A DNA stretch of 64,000 nucleotides from Pseudomonas wadenswilerensis (GCF_900497695.1 NZ_UIDD01000004.1:1-64000), one strand, 5' to 3'; counted from the stretch's first letter, positions 47,020-55,437 are shown. Notes: a model not told the origin generated them from the sequence alone. Program-made: numbers and translations.

Positions 47020-47070
47020 CCATAGATCACAAGGCAAGCTGTAACAACGCGTGTGACAGGGAGCGGGAAT

Positions 47071-47236
47071 TTTCACGCAGCACTTCACGCACGATCTTCA
47101 CGCAGGCACAGTGCGCGAAGCCTGTAGCGGTCCGCGGCCAGGTACGCGCTGCTGGTACGCATTCTGGCGAGCGTACTGGGCAGGTTCGCACCCTGGGCTC
47201 GCACGTCCGGTTCGCAACCACCATGGCGCGAACCTG
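47071..47236. repeat. Inverted and direct repeats after the 174-residue lipoprotein gene
   Basis: Three direct copies of TTCACGCA lie at 47071-47107. Further on, CAGGTTCGC (47181-47189) and GCGAACCTG (47228-47236) are perfect complements enclosing two more TTCGCA/CTCGCA motifs. The block fills most of the gap between two cargo genes and shares the GGTTCGCA word with the unit at 46081. Confidence 0.4.
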
Positions 47237-47264
47237 TGCAGCTACTGCCAGGGATGTGAGCTGA

Positions 47265-47939
47265 TTACCGCCTGGGATAGATTGGACCGTACATCCCCGA
47301 ATTAATGAGCATCTCCCACATTTTCTTCAACGCCTGCCCCGTCTCCTGATTCACAAACAAGGAGGATCTGCTCCCGTGCGGCGAGCCTAGAATGTAATGG
47401 CGCATCGTTTCCCAGGTTTCGGCGACGTCTGCCCATCGCCAACCGGGAACCTCCTTTTCAAGCAGCAGAGGCATTGCAATCGAGAGGGGAATAGTTCCGC
47501 CTTCACCCAGCGGTCGCTCCCACTCGCACTTGACCAATATCGGGGTAGCAGAAGTGTTGTAGAACGTGACGTCCAGGATTTCTGCCGTGATCGTTGCGGC
47601 GGGATGCCAAGGAAACGCATTCACGGAATCGACGACTTCTTTACCATCGCCATAAGGGCAGGTCACAAACCCGTGAGCGAAGTACCGGGTATGGTCCAGC
47701 CCCTGATAGCCGCAGTCAGCCCCAGGAATGGTTACAGGCTGATGATCGTTATGGTGCAGAACCAGCGGATGCCATGAAGGGTAGCTATCAACTACCGGGC
47801 CAAGTTCGCCGACAATGTCCGCGAGCATTTCTTTGCTACGGGTTCTTTCTGCTTGATCTAGGTCTCGCGGGTGGGGGATCAAGTACTTCTCGACTTCTTC
47901 TAGGTTCATACGGGCAGCTTCATCTGCTCGGAAAGCCAT
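47265..47939 (-). CDS. Hypothetical cargo protein, 224 residues
   Basis: Soluble protein with Trp- and His-rich conserved-looking patches (SYPSWHPLVLHHNDHQPVTI, then DHTRYFAHGFVTCPYGDG) and a C-terminal helical part (ETWETMRHYILGSPHGSR). I do not recognise a family. ATG 47939 has an AAGAGG site 8 bases upstream; a GTG at 47948 is the alternative. It is one of the few minus-strand genes of the island. Confidence 0.65.
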   Translation of the reverse strand: MAFRADEAARMNLEEVEKYLIPHPRDLDQAERTRSKEMLADIVGELGPVVDSYPSWHPLVLHHNDHQPVTIPGADCGYQGLDHTRYFAHGFVTCPYGDGKEVVDSVNAFPWHPAATITAEILDVTFYNTSATPILVKCEWERPLGEGGTIPLSIAMPLLLEKEVPGWRWADVAETWETMRHYILGSPHGSRSSLFVNQETGQALKKMWEMLINSGMYGPIYPRR

Positions 47940-48039
47940 GGGGGACACCTCTTAAATGGGATGGCACATCATGATATTGTCATCTCACGCATAAAAACAA
48001 TGTTTTATGCATGACATTATTATTTTGTGTTTTTTGACT

Positions 48040-48699
48040 TGTCCGGCCTTTACCAAATGTGAGACAGGCATGAGACGGAAACCGTATGGCCTGGGCGCCC
48101 GAGCCCTCACGCCAGGCCGTGCCGGTAAAGCTGGTGCTCGGCTCTGTCTCACATTGCTGGTGGTGCCGGACACTTGTTTGACCACGCTTTGACGGAGTGA
48201 GGGCCAGGCAGATGGCGACCGCGCCTGTGGGCGGGCGTCTAAGGTCCGGCCGGTGCTGGAGGCCGTCAAAGTAGAGGGTCTGGCCGTCTCATACCCCTGA
48301 CAGACCCCTGACGGATTTTGGACAGCTTTGGACGGATCGGCGCCAGCAACAGGTGGGAGGGGTAGGCCTGAGGGCAGATGCCATTGAGCATTCAGCCTGG
48401 GTTGGCGACTTCGTCAGCGTGCGGGCCGTCAAAAATCAACAGCGAATGTTTGACTGGCACTAGACAGAATTAGACGAGTTGCCACGAGCATGCGGTGCTC
48501 AGGCCCACGACTGGCCTGGGCGGCGACTCAAACAGTGGTCCCGACGCGCCTCACCTCGTCAAACATTTTCGAGTGCTTATTCTGGACAGGCTCTGGACGG
48601 ATTCACGGCGCCAGCAGATGGCCGGTTGCGCTGGGGAGTATGTCGGGCGCGGCCTGCAGATTGGTAGCGCCAAGCAGCTGGCGGGTGACTGTCCAGAAT
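48040..48699. repeat. Array of five attC-like inverted-repeat units (A-E)
   Basis: Five head-to-tail units have ends that pair with each other but differ between units. A: 48040-48172 (TGTCCGGC/GCCGGACA plus inner AATGTGAGACAG/CTGTCTCACATT). B: 48187-48271 (CTTTGACGG/CCGTCAAAG). C: 48314-48437 (GATTTTGGAC/GTCAAAAATC, one mismatch). D: 48445-48567 (AATGTTTGAC/GTCAAACATT). E: 48579-48699 (ATTCTGGACAG/CTGTCCAGAAT). C and E share the interior start GACGGATNNNCGGCGCCAGCA approximately, and have inner arms CGCCAGC/GCTGGCG. No credible gene lies in 47940-48893. Confidence 0.6.
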
Positions 48700-48893
48700 T
48701 ACACCCAGCCTTGACCTGCCCTTGACTGGATAATTGCACATAGTCGCTCACCTATCTGTATCCAACCTCGCCAGTCATTTGCGTCGGATTGGACCGGCAC
48801 GATTCTTGGGCTTGACTGGCAGAGATCGACCCAAAGCTGCCCATATTCCTCCATAACGAAAGAGCCCAGCCGAAGCTGGGCTCTGTTCGCATA

Positions 48894-49523
48894 CTATTGC
48901 AGCGGCCAGCAGGTCTGGCCATGAGCGATCACGCCAGGAGTGCGACCGTAGCGCTGGGCAAGAGAGGGAGCCAATTCTGGAAGCAGGCCTTCGATGTACG
49001 GGACCATCATGGCCACGTATGCCTCGAACGATGGGTGCTTGCGCCATTGACCTTCATCAATAGCGTTGCGATACGATCGATCAAACCACCCGCGCAAAAC
49101 CATAAGCGCCCCTTCGATACGATCCTCCAGGGGGCCGACACTGTGCGCCTTGGTATGGCCATCCTGTTTCAAGATTTCGCGCTCCACATAGGTGCCCGGG
49201 CGATAGCCAGTGATTTCGTGGACCTCCATGACCCGCTCGTGAATCTCACGGTGTTCTCGCTGATCCTCTTTGAGATCGGCAGCGAACCGGAAATCACAGT
49301 AAAGGCAATGCGCGACAGCATTCGAGCCACTTGGTGAATCCAGGTACTGGTCGATCACTGCCTGAAACCGGCGGTTCAGCTCGTGATAGTTGCGAAGACC
49401 AAGAAGTTCAGCCGTAGCGAGGTCGAGCCGTTTGCCGTGAGGCAGCTCAGGGTGGGATTGTTTGTGTTGCTTCGCGAGGCGCTTGACGCTCTGTACGTCA
49501 ACGAAAGTAGGGGTGTAATGCAT
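48894..49523 (-). CDS. Zinc-finger-like island protein, 209 residues
   Basis: The N-terminal part (KRLAKQHKQSHPELPHGKRL, then LATAELLGLRNYHELNRRF) resembles the small helical domain related to glyoxalase-associated proteins of plasmids and ICEs. A possible C2H2 zinc finger follows: C73xxC76 ... H91xxxH95. The C-terminal 100 residues are helical. Function is unknown. ATG 49523 follows GGAGG by 7 bases. It lies between inverted-repeat units E and F. Confidence 0.65.
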   Translation of the reverse strand: MHYTPTFVDVQSVKRLAKQHKQSHPELPHGKRLDLATAELLGLRNYHELNRRFQAVIDQYLDSPSGSNAVAHCLYCDFRFAADLKEDQREHREIHERVMEVHEITGYRPGTYVEREILKQDGHTKAHSVGPLEDRIEGALMVLRGWFDRSYRNAIDEGQWRKHPSFEAYVAMMVPYIEGLLPELAPSLAQRYGRTPGVIAHGQTCWPLQ

Positions 49524-49743
49524 GATTAGCCTCCAAAGGCTGGGCCTGTTGTCCACTAAGAGAACCCAATACAGGGTTGGTTTGAAACGGGTGAAATCAC
49601 GATAGAGCTATTGCTTCGCCAGGGTGGACGGCGGGCACCTACCGAACGTGCCTGTTACAACACTACTTGAATCCTAAAGATCTCTGCAAGTCTCCAAAAA
49701 ATAGACATGAGTCGCACAATTTCGCAATTGGACATGTGGGAAC

Positions 49744-49868
49744 AAATTCTTGACCACCCTTGACGGATTTGGCCGCTGGCGCCGGATCAGAATCGGCTGC
49801 AGGCCTTGCTGAACAAGGGCTGGCGCTGAGCCTGGCCGACCTGTGGGAGCGGAGGCCGTCAAGAATTT
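49744..49868. repeat. attC-like inverted-repeat unit F
   Basis: 125 bases bounded by AAATTCTTGAC (49744-49754) and its perfect complement GTCAAGAATTT (49858-49868). Just inside the left arm is TTGACGGATTTGGCC, the counterpart of the GACGGAT motif inside units C and E. The rest of the 49524-50185 gap shows scattered related fragments (CTCGTCAAGGG, GGACGCCAGCAG) and a small hairpin GTTGAC/GTCAAC near 50070-50087, but no credible gene. Confidence 0.6.
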
Positions 49869-50185
49869 CCGGGCGTGCTCGTCAAGGGAAAACCGAGCGG
49901 TCCAGAACCTGAGATGCTGGCCAGTCGACCAGATGATCACGGACGCCAGCAGGGCGCTTCGCGATGGAATGGAGCAGCGCAGGGGCACCAGGCAGATGCT
50001 GCTGTCAGCCGGGCTTCCCCGAATGTAGGCGAGTCGACGCATGCAGACTCGTCTGGAGAGATCAGGCGGGTTGACGCCACTGTCAACTGGGCCTATTCTC
50101 CGCGCATCCCGCCCAAGGCTGTAAGCCGTCCATCCCATCCAGGACGTGCCGACCCCTTGGGCGTTCTGCTATCTGGAGGAAGCGA

Positions 50186-50920
50186 ATGCCGACGGCGGTG
50201 CTGGTTGATGGTGCGTACTTCATCAAAAGGTTTCGACGGATTGAGCCCCAGAATGCGTATAACGCCGAGCGAGCAGCTGACCTTGTGCATCGCTGGGCAA
50301 TCGCGCATCTGAGTAATCCAGCCCCAAAAAATGGTGGGGGTGTACAGGAGCGCCCAACGAGGAATCATCGAAAAGAGCTGTACCGGATTTTCTTTTACGA
50401 CTGCCCTCCGCTCGACATAAAACATCACAACCCGGTATCTAAGCGCGCAATAGATTTTTCCAAGTCCAAAGAGGCAGTGTTCCGCAAGGAACTTCACAAT
50501 CGACTTCGCAGTAAGCGAAAAGTGGCGTTGCGGTTAGGGCATCTGTCCAAGGATGTGAAGTGGACAATTAAGCCTGAGAAAATTGCACTGTTGCTCAAAG
50601 GCAAACTTCAAATTGGCGACCTCACTGAAGATGATGTCAGCATGGAGACCCGACAAAAGGGGGTGGATATGCGCATCGGGGTGGATGTGGCCTCACTCTC
50701 GTTCAAGAAGCAGGTCGATCAAATCGTGTTGATTGCCGGCGACGCTGACTTCGTGCCAGCCGCCAAAATGGCAAGGCGGGAAGGGATCGATTTCATTCTT
50801 GATCCAATGTGGCAGACCATTCCCGATGGTCTAATGGAGCACATCGACGGGCTTAGATCGACATGCCCTAAGCCCATATTGAAGCCTCGGGCGGAATTGG
50901 CGCCCTCTCAAGAGGACTGA
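50186..50920 (+). CDS. NYN-domain protein (LabA/DUF88-like), probable RNase
   Basis: 244 residues. The PIN-like NYN core is clear: VLVDGAYFIK (Asp8), QKGVDMRIGVDVASL with two Asp residues, and VLIAGDADFVPAAKMARREG with the last Asp pair. NYN proteins are metal-dependent ribonucleases or nucleases and are frequent in mobile-element and defence contexts. A strong GGAGGA site precedes ATG 50186. It is the last gene before the right att site. Confidence 0.85.
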   Translation: MPTAVLVDGAYFIKRFRRIEPQNAYNAERAADLVHRWAIAHLSNPAPKNGGGVQERPTRNHRKELYRIFFYDCPPLDIKHHNPVSKRAIDFSKSKEAVFRKELHNRLRSKRKVALRLGHLSKDVKWTIKPEKIALLLKGKLQIGDLTEDDVSMETRQKGVDMRIGVDVASLSFKKQVDQIVLIAGDADFVPAAKMARREGIDFILDPMWQTIPDGLMEHIDGLRSTCPKPILKPRAELAPSQED

Positions 50921-51009
50921 CAATGGAGTTTCCTTTCAGGGTTTAGCTTGACTCGCTCAACACTGGCAGGAAGTGGGCGCATAGAACCGCGCTTGACATG
51001 GGTACTTCT

Positions 51010-51037
51010 CGTTTTAGGTATACGTTTAGGTATACGG
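51010..51037. promoter_or_regulatory. Probable integrase arm-type sites at the right end
   Basis: Two direct copies of TTTAGGTATACG back to back (GTTTTAGGTATACG then TTTAGGTATACGG), matching the copies at 32783-32808 near the integrase. They lie 54 bases inside the right att core. Confidence 0.6.
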
Positions 51038-51090
51038 ATGACGAATCCATATGTCATACCCCTTGATTTTATTGGTCTACAGATGCCTGA

Positions 51091-51112
51091 TTCGATTCCT
51101 GTCTCCGCACCA
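51091..51112 (+). other. att core copy (right end of the main island)
   Basis: TTCGATTCCTGTCTCCG followed by CACCA, equal to the tRNA-Thr 3' end except for one missing G. It is followed by a terminator-like hairpin (AGGCTTGCAGCGATGCAGGCCT with TTTTTT). It defines an island of about 18.4 kb from 32.65 to 51.11 kb. Confidence 0.78.
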
Positions 51113-51443
51113 GACATCAGGCTTGCAGCGATGCAGGCCTTTTTTGTGTCCGGAAAAAAGCGATGTCTCAATTGCTTGGTGTAAAAAACTGCCCAAAGCC
51201 GGTGGTTTGACCATTCACGGCAAATCTTCGAACATGAGCACCGAGGGCTGCAAGCGCGCATTTTTGGGCATGGCTTGCCAGTAATTGGCCCCCCGAATCT
51301 AGCAGCAGTGAAACTGGCACTCACTGGCGTATGGACAGTCGATAGGCCCCACCATACGGCCGATTATTCGACTGCGTTCTGAACTTATGGATCGTAGATC
51401 CGGAAACTAAAGAATCGCTGCGACTTCAGCCGTAGTAACATCC

Positions 51444-51474
51444 GAAGGCGACCCCATCAGGTCGCCTTTTCTTT
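51444..51474. terminator. Terminator in the gap after the att copy
   Basis: Stem AAGGCGACC / GGTCGCCTT followed by TTTCTTTT. The rest of 51113-51525 shows no gene. Confidence 0.75.
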
Positions 51475-51525
51475 TGCCCAATTGTCCATGATTTTGCCGA
51501 CTCTCGGACTGAATACCTAGTAACT

Positions 51526-52095
51526 CTATTGGAGGATCATTCTTATGTATCTGTTGACTTCGCTAAGTGACATGTTGCGTCTATTGAATTCGCAATCTAG
51601 AAAATCGCCCTCATCACCCCTTTCGTTATTTTCAAAAGACGAGCGAATGAAATAATTACAATGATTTTCATAAAGGTAATAATGAAGCTCGCCAAATAAG
51701 TCCAGAAAGTTAACATCATAAAAGCATTCTGAAATTCGCTCCGACTCATGGTGTGATGCTCGCTTAGTCGAACCGTCGGAGTAGGTGAACAATTTTTCAA
51801 GATGGTTTAAAGCACTTTGTTCTATGCGCTCAAGCTCGGATCTAGATATGTTATCCCTGCACTTAAATGCGCAAAATAGATGGTAGCCAGGACTCTCTGA
51901 ACTAGATGATCTGCTAGTGAGATCTCCCATGGTTATCCCAACTTTGGCAAATTGACTATCTCTAGTGTTAGTGCCGAGATACAGCCATTTTGTTGTTGAT
52001 TCAAAATTTAATTTTGATTGATTGTGAATGTATTCCATTTTATAGCAGGCGAATGGATCAAGCTCTAAGTCATACTCTCTTTTTGTTCTTTTCAA
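51526..52095 (-). CDS. GIY-YIG-like nuclease-fold protein
   Basis: 189 residues, AT-rich. KWLYLGT (37-42), AKVGIT (50-55) and Arg62 occur at the spacing of the GIY-YIG/T5orf172 fold, followed by LERIEQSALNHLEKLF. The catalytic Glu is not obvious, so activity is uncertain. The likely start is TTG 52095, preceded by a weak purine site; an ATG is available at residue 20. Its base composition differs strongly from the core, which points to transfer. Confidence 0.6.
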   Translation of the reverse strand: MKRTKREYDLELDPFACYKMEYIHNQSKLNFESTTKWLYLGTNTRDSQFAKVGITMGDLTSRSSSSESPGYHLFCAFKCRDNISRSELERIEQSALNHLEKLFTYSDGSTKRASHHESERISECFYDVNFLDLFGELHYYLYENHCNYFIRSSFENNERGDEGDFLDCEFNRRNMSLSEVNRYIRMILQ

Positions 52096-52603
52096 CTCTA
52101 TTCTCTCAAGTTAAATTAATTGGATGGGGTTTGATATTTATGGCCGGAATTTACCATTGCTATGCTACCGATTCAATTGTCACAGTCCTGGGCCTTGAAG
52201 ACCTGCGTGGCCTGCCGTTCACGTGTGCCATAGTCGCTTTCTTTTAATATTTTGGTCAAGGCAGGAGGGGCCGCGCGTGAGTGGATTCGGTATCTGGATG
52301 CCACCCATTCGGGTGATTTGTCCGGGAGATGCACAGCATATGGATAGTTGCCTTCTACTCATACCAGACTCTCGGCAGGGCCTGCATCCGACCTGAAGCA
52401 ATCATTCGGAAGCTACTAGAATTCGCGGTGGAATCAACGTTAAACCCAATGACATGGCGAACGCCAATTTGATAGCATCCCCACGGTGTCAGTGCTTTTG
52501 AGTCTGGTGCAGATATACGCCTATTGAGAATAGTAAATACGCTCAAAAATTAAAACTTTTAAAAGTGCAATTTTTTTGGTGTGCAGATGTTTCGGGGTGG
52601 GAA

Positions 52604-53500
52604 ATGAAATTTGATTTCGGTGATCTGTATAAGTTTGTGGTTTCTGCCGGCCTGGCGTTAGTTGGCATGAGCATATTGTCAGTATGGCTTATATTCAAAG
52701 AGCCTTTCGATCTTAATGTGAAAGAATCAGATCTGCTGCTGCTAACTCCTGTCGCTCAGGAGGTTATTAAATACCGCCAGCACGTTGTCGGGCTATTGGT
52801 TGCTTTCTCGATGTGGGCAATTCCTATTACTGCGTTTGCCGGCTTTTGTTTGTCAGTTTGGGGGCTGCAAAAATGGAAACAACAGCAGTCTATAGTTGAT
52901 GAGCTTGCAGAACTAGGGCTTGAGGAGAAGAAAGTTGCCATTAGGCCAAAGACAGACGATGAGATAGCCCTGTCAGACCAGTCCGAGGGCGTGATTTGCG
53001 ATGTACAAGTTGCTAGATCGGCTAATGCACGCTTGCAGCGACCTAGTTATATTGATAAGGCGTTAGTTAAGAAGCTCCATTATTATCTTCCGGTCGAATA
53101 CAAGGTTGATCCAAATATGTTGATCTCTGGTGCAGAGGTTGACTTTGTGTTAACAAGCTCGCACTGGCTGCATAAGGATTATCTGATTGAAGTAAAATAC
53201 ATACGGAAGGGGTTTAATTTGGGTTGGCTTTCCCAGGTGGCGCTCAAGCTAAGAACAGCGTCTGTTTTATATTCGAATGTAACAAATAGAATCCCCAATA
53301 CCTGCTTATTGATTGTTGTAGCTGATTCTGCATGGAATGCAGAGAAGTATGCAGACCTGAAGGACCGCTTTTTTAGTGCATACCCTAAGCGGGCTGCAAA
53401 ACATAGAATTTCAATCATGAGTGAGAGCCGATTTGAGGGCATAACGTCGGAGGCTATGTCTTTGGAAATGGGGCTTCCTATAAAAAATGCTAACACATGA
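52604..53500 (+). CDS. Membrane-anchored PD-(D/E)XK nuclease-like protein
   Basis: 298 residues. Two transmembrane helices (about 10-31 and 61-87) are followed by a cytoplasmic domain. ISGAEVDFVL (Asp180) and YLIEVKYIRKG (Glu196, Lys198) fit the PD-(D/E)XK nuclease core, with a following helix beginning WLSQVALKLR. Membrane-bound nucleases of this kind suggest action on incoming DNA. ATG 52604 is preferred over an upstream in-frame GTG. The gene is AT-rich and lies between two att-like sites. The 508-base gap before it holds no gene I can support. Confidence 0.62.
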   Translation: MKFDFGDLYKFVVSAGLALVGMSILSVWLIFKEPFDLNVKESDLLLLTPVAQEVIKYRQHVVGLLVAFSMWAIPITAFAGFCLSVWGLQKWKQQQSIVDELAELGLEEKKVAIRPKTDDEIALSDQSEGVICDVQVARSANARLQRPSYIDKALVKKLHYYLPVEYKVDPNMLISGAEVDFVLTSSHWLHKDYLIEVKYIRKGFNLGWLSQVALKLRTASVLYSNVTNRIPNTCLLIVVADSAWNAEKYADLKDRFFSAYPKRAAKHRISIMSESRFEGITSEAMSLEMGLPIKNANT

Positions 53501-53840
53501 GGTGGCAGTTGATTGTTTTTCCATATGTCTTTTGAAGAATCAGAGAAAACATCTTCTGTTTATTGACAGCCTTTAGCCAGGTGTTGCCTAGAGCTAAGCG
53601 GCTCTCTTGGCCGATGTCTGCCGGTGCCGAGTGGCCGCAAAGGGGCGATAGCGACTGGTCGCGATCAATATCAGCCAGGCGACGCGGGAGTAGTTTTCAT
53701 TTGAGCCCAAAAAATTCCCGATTCGGTTCCACGGAAAGCCATAACTAGCTGAATTGTTTATAGATACCCTATGGGGTACATCAAAAAAACCACCTAACTC
53801 CAGGCCGCGAGAAACGTGACGTTACGACCAACAACCGTCC

Positions 53841-53857
53841 GTCTGTCTCCACACCAA
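53841..53857 (+). other. Third, degenerate att-like copy
   Basis: GTCTGTCTCCACACCAA resembles the tRNA-Thr end (CTGTCTCCGGCACCAA). About 50 bases further is a terminator nearly identical to the one after the intact tRNA. Together they suggest the original or a second right end of tandem insertions. The 53501-53840 stretch holds no gene I can support. Confidence 0.45.
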
Positions 53858-53902
53858 ATATCTAATTTCTGGCTGCCTAAGACCTCTACGAAATGCCCAA
53901 CA

Positions 53903-53932
53903 AGGCCCGCCTTGTGCGGGCTTTGTTGTTTC
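53903..53932 (+). terminator. Terminator matching the one after tRNA-Thr
   Basis: GCCCGCCTTGTGCGGGC followed by TTTGTTGTTT differs from the tRNA-Thr terminator at 32721 by one base in the hairpin and one in the T tract. Confidence 0.8.
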
Positions 53933-54052
53933 CGGCTTCTCCTGATGTCTTGTTGCCTATCTGCTGGTCCAAGGGATAAATAGGGACATCCAGGTGGTAC
54001 CATCGATGAGTATTGCGGATAATGGAAACCATGGAGTCATGGAGTGTCCAGT

Positions 54053-54574
54053 GTGAAAAAGTGGAAGTCAGCTTTAGCCGGTATAGTGTCGCTGGCTCTC
54101 GCAGCCTGTGAGCAAGCACCCCCTTATGAGTTCGAGGGCACGTATTTCATAACTGAAGGTGAAGACTGCACTATTCCGACAAGTGCGGAAGACAATGAGA
54201 ATTATTTTTTGGAAATAGCCAGGCAGGTTCACAATGGAAGCTTGTCGTACTCCGCTAAGCTTCCATCAGCTGCAAAGGCTGAAATGCCTATTACTAGCGT
54301 GCAAAGCGCTTCGCCAACCAGCGATAATGAACTAACTTTCAATTTCACTCACGCTAAGGTGCCCGGCGCCGTGCCGGGGGGCTCAAAGATGAGCTTCGAA
54401 ATCTCTGTAGTGCCGAATAAAAATAAGGAAAACCATCTATGGCTGACCAAACAAAAGGCCATCATGGTTCGGGACGAGAAAGTATCCGAGTACGACGTTC
54501 TCGATAATTTGAGAAGATTTTTCGAGCTCGGGAAGGCAGGGGCTTGCTTGAGAAAAGGAACAGTGGAAGGCTGA
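54053..54574 (+). CDS. Predicted lipoprotein, 173 residues
   Basis: A lipoprotein signal (KKWKSALAGIVSLALAAC) is followed by a beta-rich periplasmic domain (YEFEGTYFITEGEDCTIPTS, FEISVVPNKNKENHLW) with cysteines near each end. No family is recognised. GTG 54053 is preferred because GGAG lies 10 bases before it; an in-frame GTG is also present at 54044. It is the first gene outside the att-bounded region but is still AT-rich. Confidence 0.62.
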   Translation: MKKWKSALAGIVSLALAACEQAPPYEFEGTYFITEGEDCTIPTSAEDNENYFLEIARQVHNGSLSYSAKLPSAAKAEMPITSVQSASPTSDNELTFNFTHAKVPGAVPGGSKMSFEISVVPNKNKENHLWLTKQKAIMVRDEKVSEYDVLDNLRRFFELGKAGACLRKGTVEG

Positions 54575-54640
54575 GTACAGCAGGGAGGCGGTCTTGGCGA
54601 GGATAACCAGACGCGCTCAACCTCGCCCGCCACCTTTCGG

Positions 54641-55009
54641 TTATTCGCCAAACAGCGCCTTGGTGTATTTTTTGGAGACCGCTCCGGATCGCTTCCCGTC
54701 CGCGCCGTAGTAGCGATCTTCGCGACATAGCCGCTCTTTCACGTCGCAGAATATCCCGTTGGCGAAGGTGAATTCGCTCAGGTCGACGTCACTCGATGTG
54801 AATACGTCGGTCGCAGCTGCCTTCTTGCCTAGATACTTTTCCGTCAGCGCGCGGGAGATGCCTTTGTCATTGGCGCACACGTAACGGTCGCAGAGCACGC
54901 CCGACACTGGCGTTTTCAGTACGGCTCGCTGTTTGGCCTGTGCGGGCATCACGCCCACCGCCAGCAGCAGCGCCAAAGAAAACGAAAGATGTGATTTATT
55001 CATACTCAT
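54641..55009 (-). CDS. YcgJ-family periplasmic protein
   Basis: 122 residues. A signal peptide (FSLALLLAVGVMPAQA) is followed by the YcgJ domain: VLCDRYVCANDKGISRAL, EKYLGKKAA, FTFANGIFCDVKERLC, then a RYYGADGKRS tail. Four cysteines probably form two disulfides. The function of YcgJ is unknown. ATG 55009 is chosen over starts farther upstream; 55003 is also possible. Confidence 0.82.
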   Translation of the reverse strand: MSMNKSHLSFSLALLLAVGVMPAQAKQRAVLKTPVSGVLCDRYVCANDKGISRALTEKYLGKKAAATDVFTSSDVDLSEFTFANGIFCDVKERLCREDRYYGADGKRSGAVSKKYTKALFGE

Positions 55010-55072
55010 TGGACTTCGTTCAGTGGGTTTCAGATTTACGCAAGCCACGGCGCAGCAGGTTAGCAGACCATG

Positions 55073-55375
55073 TTAAGGCAAAGAGGTTTCTACGAGACCA
55101 GGCGATTCATTCGCCGTAGCCAAATCCTCAACCAACGCCTTCGCCATCCCACTCAGAAAATGAGCCGCACAAGCCATCGCCTCATCCTCTTCAAGCATCA
55201 CCTGATGAGTCAGCTTATTCACGCACCCCATCAACAAAGCCGCTTGCTCCAGCACAAAACCCGCACTATGCCCTGGCTCAACCCGAAACAGTCGTTCAGT
55301 GGTCTTCCCGCTTGGGCCTTCGCCGAACGTACCAACACCTATCGTTTTCAGAACTGAAGCATGATCATCGTTCAT
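55073..55375 (-). CDS. DUF3077-like protein
   Basis: 100 residues, helical. TERLFRVEPGHSAGFVLEQA, then ALLMGCVNKLT and EDEAMACAAHFLSGMAKALV match the Pseudomonas DUF3077 pattern. Its function is unknown. A DUF6124-like gene lies just upstream on the same strand, a pairing common in pseudomonads. Confidence 0.78.
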   Translation of the reverse strand: MNDDHASVLKTIGVGTFGEGPSGKTTERLFRVEPGHSAGFVLEQAALLMGCVNKLTHQVMLEEDEAMACAAHFLSGMAKALVEDLATANESPGLVETSLP

Positions 55376-55437
55376 CCATACCTCCCAAAGCAGGCAGCCA
55401 GCCCTGCCAAAGCAACACTGGCGCTCGCCTGAAAAAC

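Noticed and set aside
48007-48192. A 61-codon frame beginning MHDIIILCFLTCPAF
   Set aside because: It lies across inverted-repeat unit A, has no clear ribosome site, and its sequence is dictated by the repeat arms.
48040-49868. True integron attC array
   Set aside because: Arms end in GAC/GTC rather than AAC/GTT, no integron integrase is in the window, and five units follow one another without genes. Kept only as attC-like.
52219-52546. Small frames in the gap upstream of the membrane nuclease gene
   Set aside because: Short, overlapping on the same strand in different frames, without ribosome sites or recognisable motifs.
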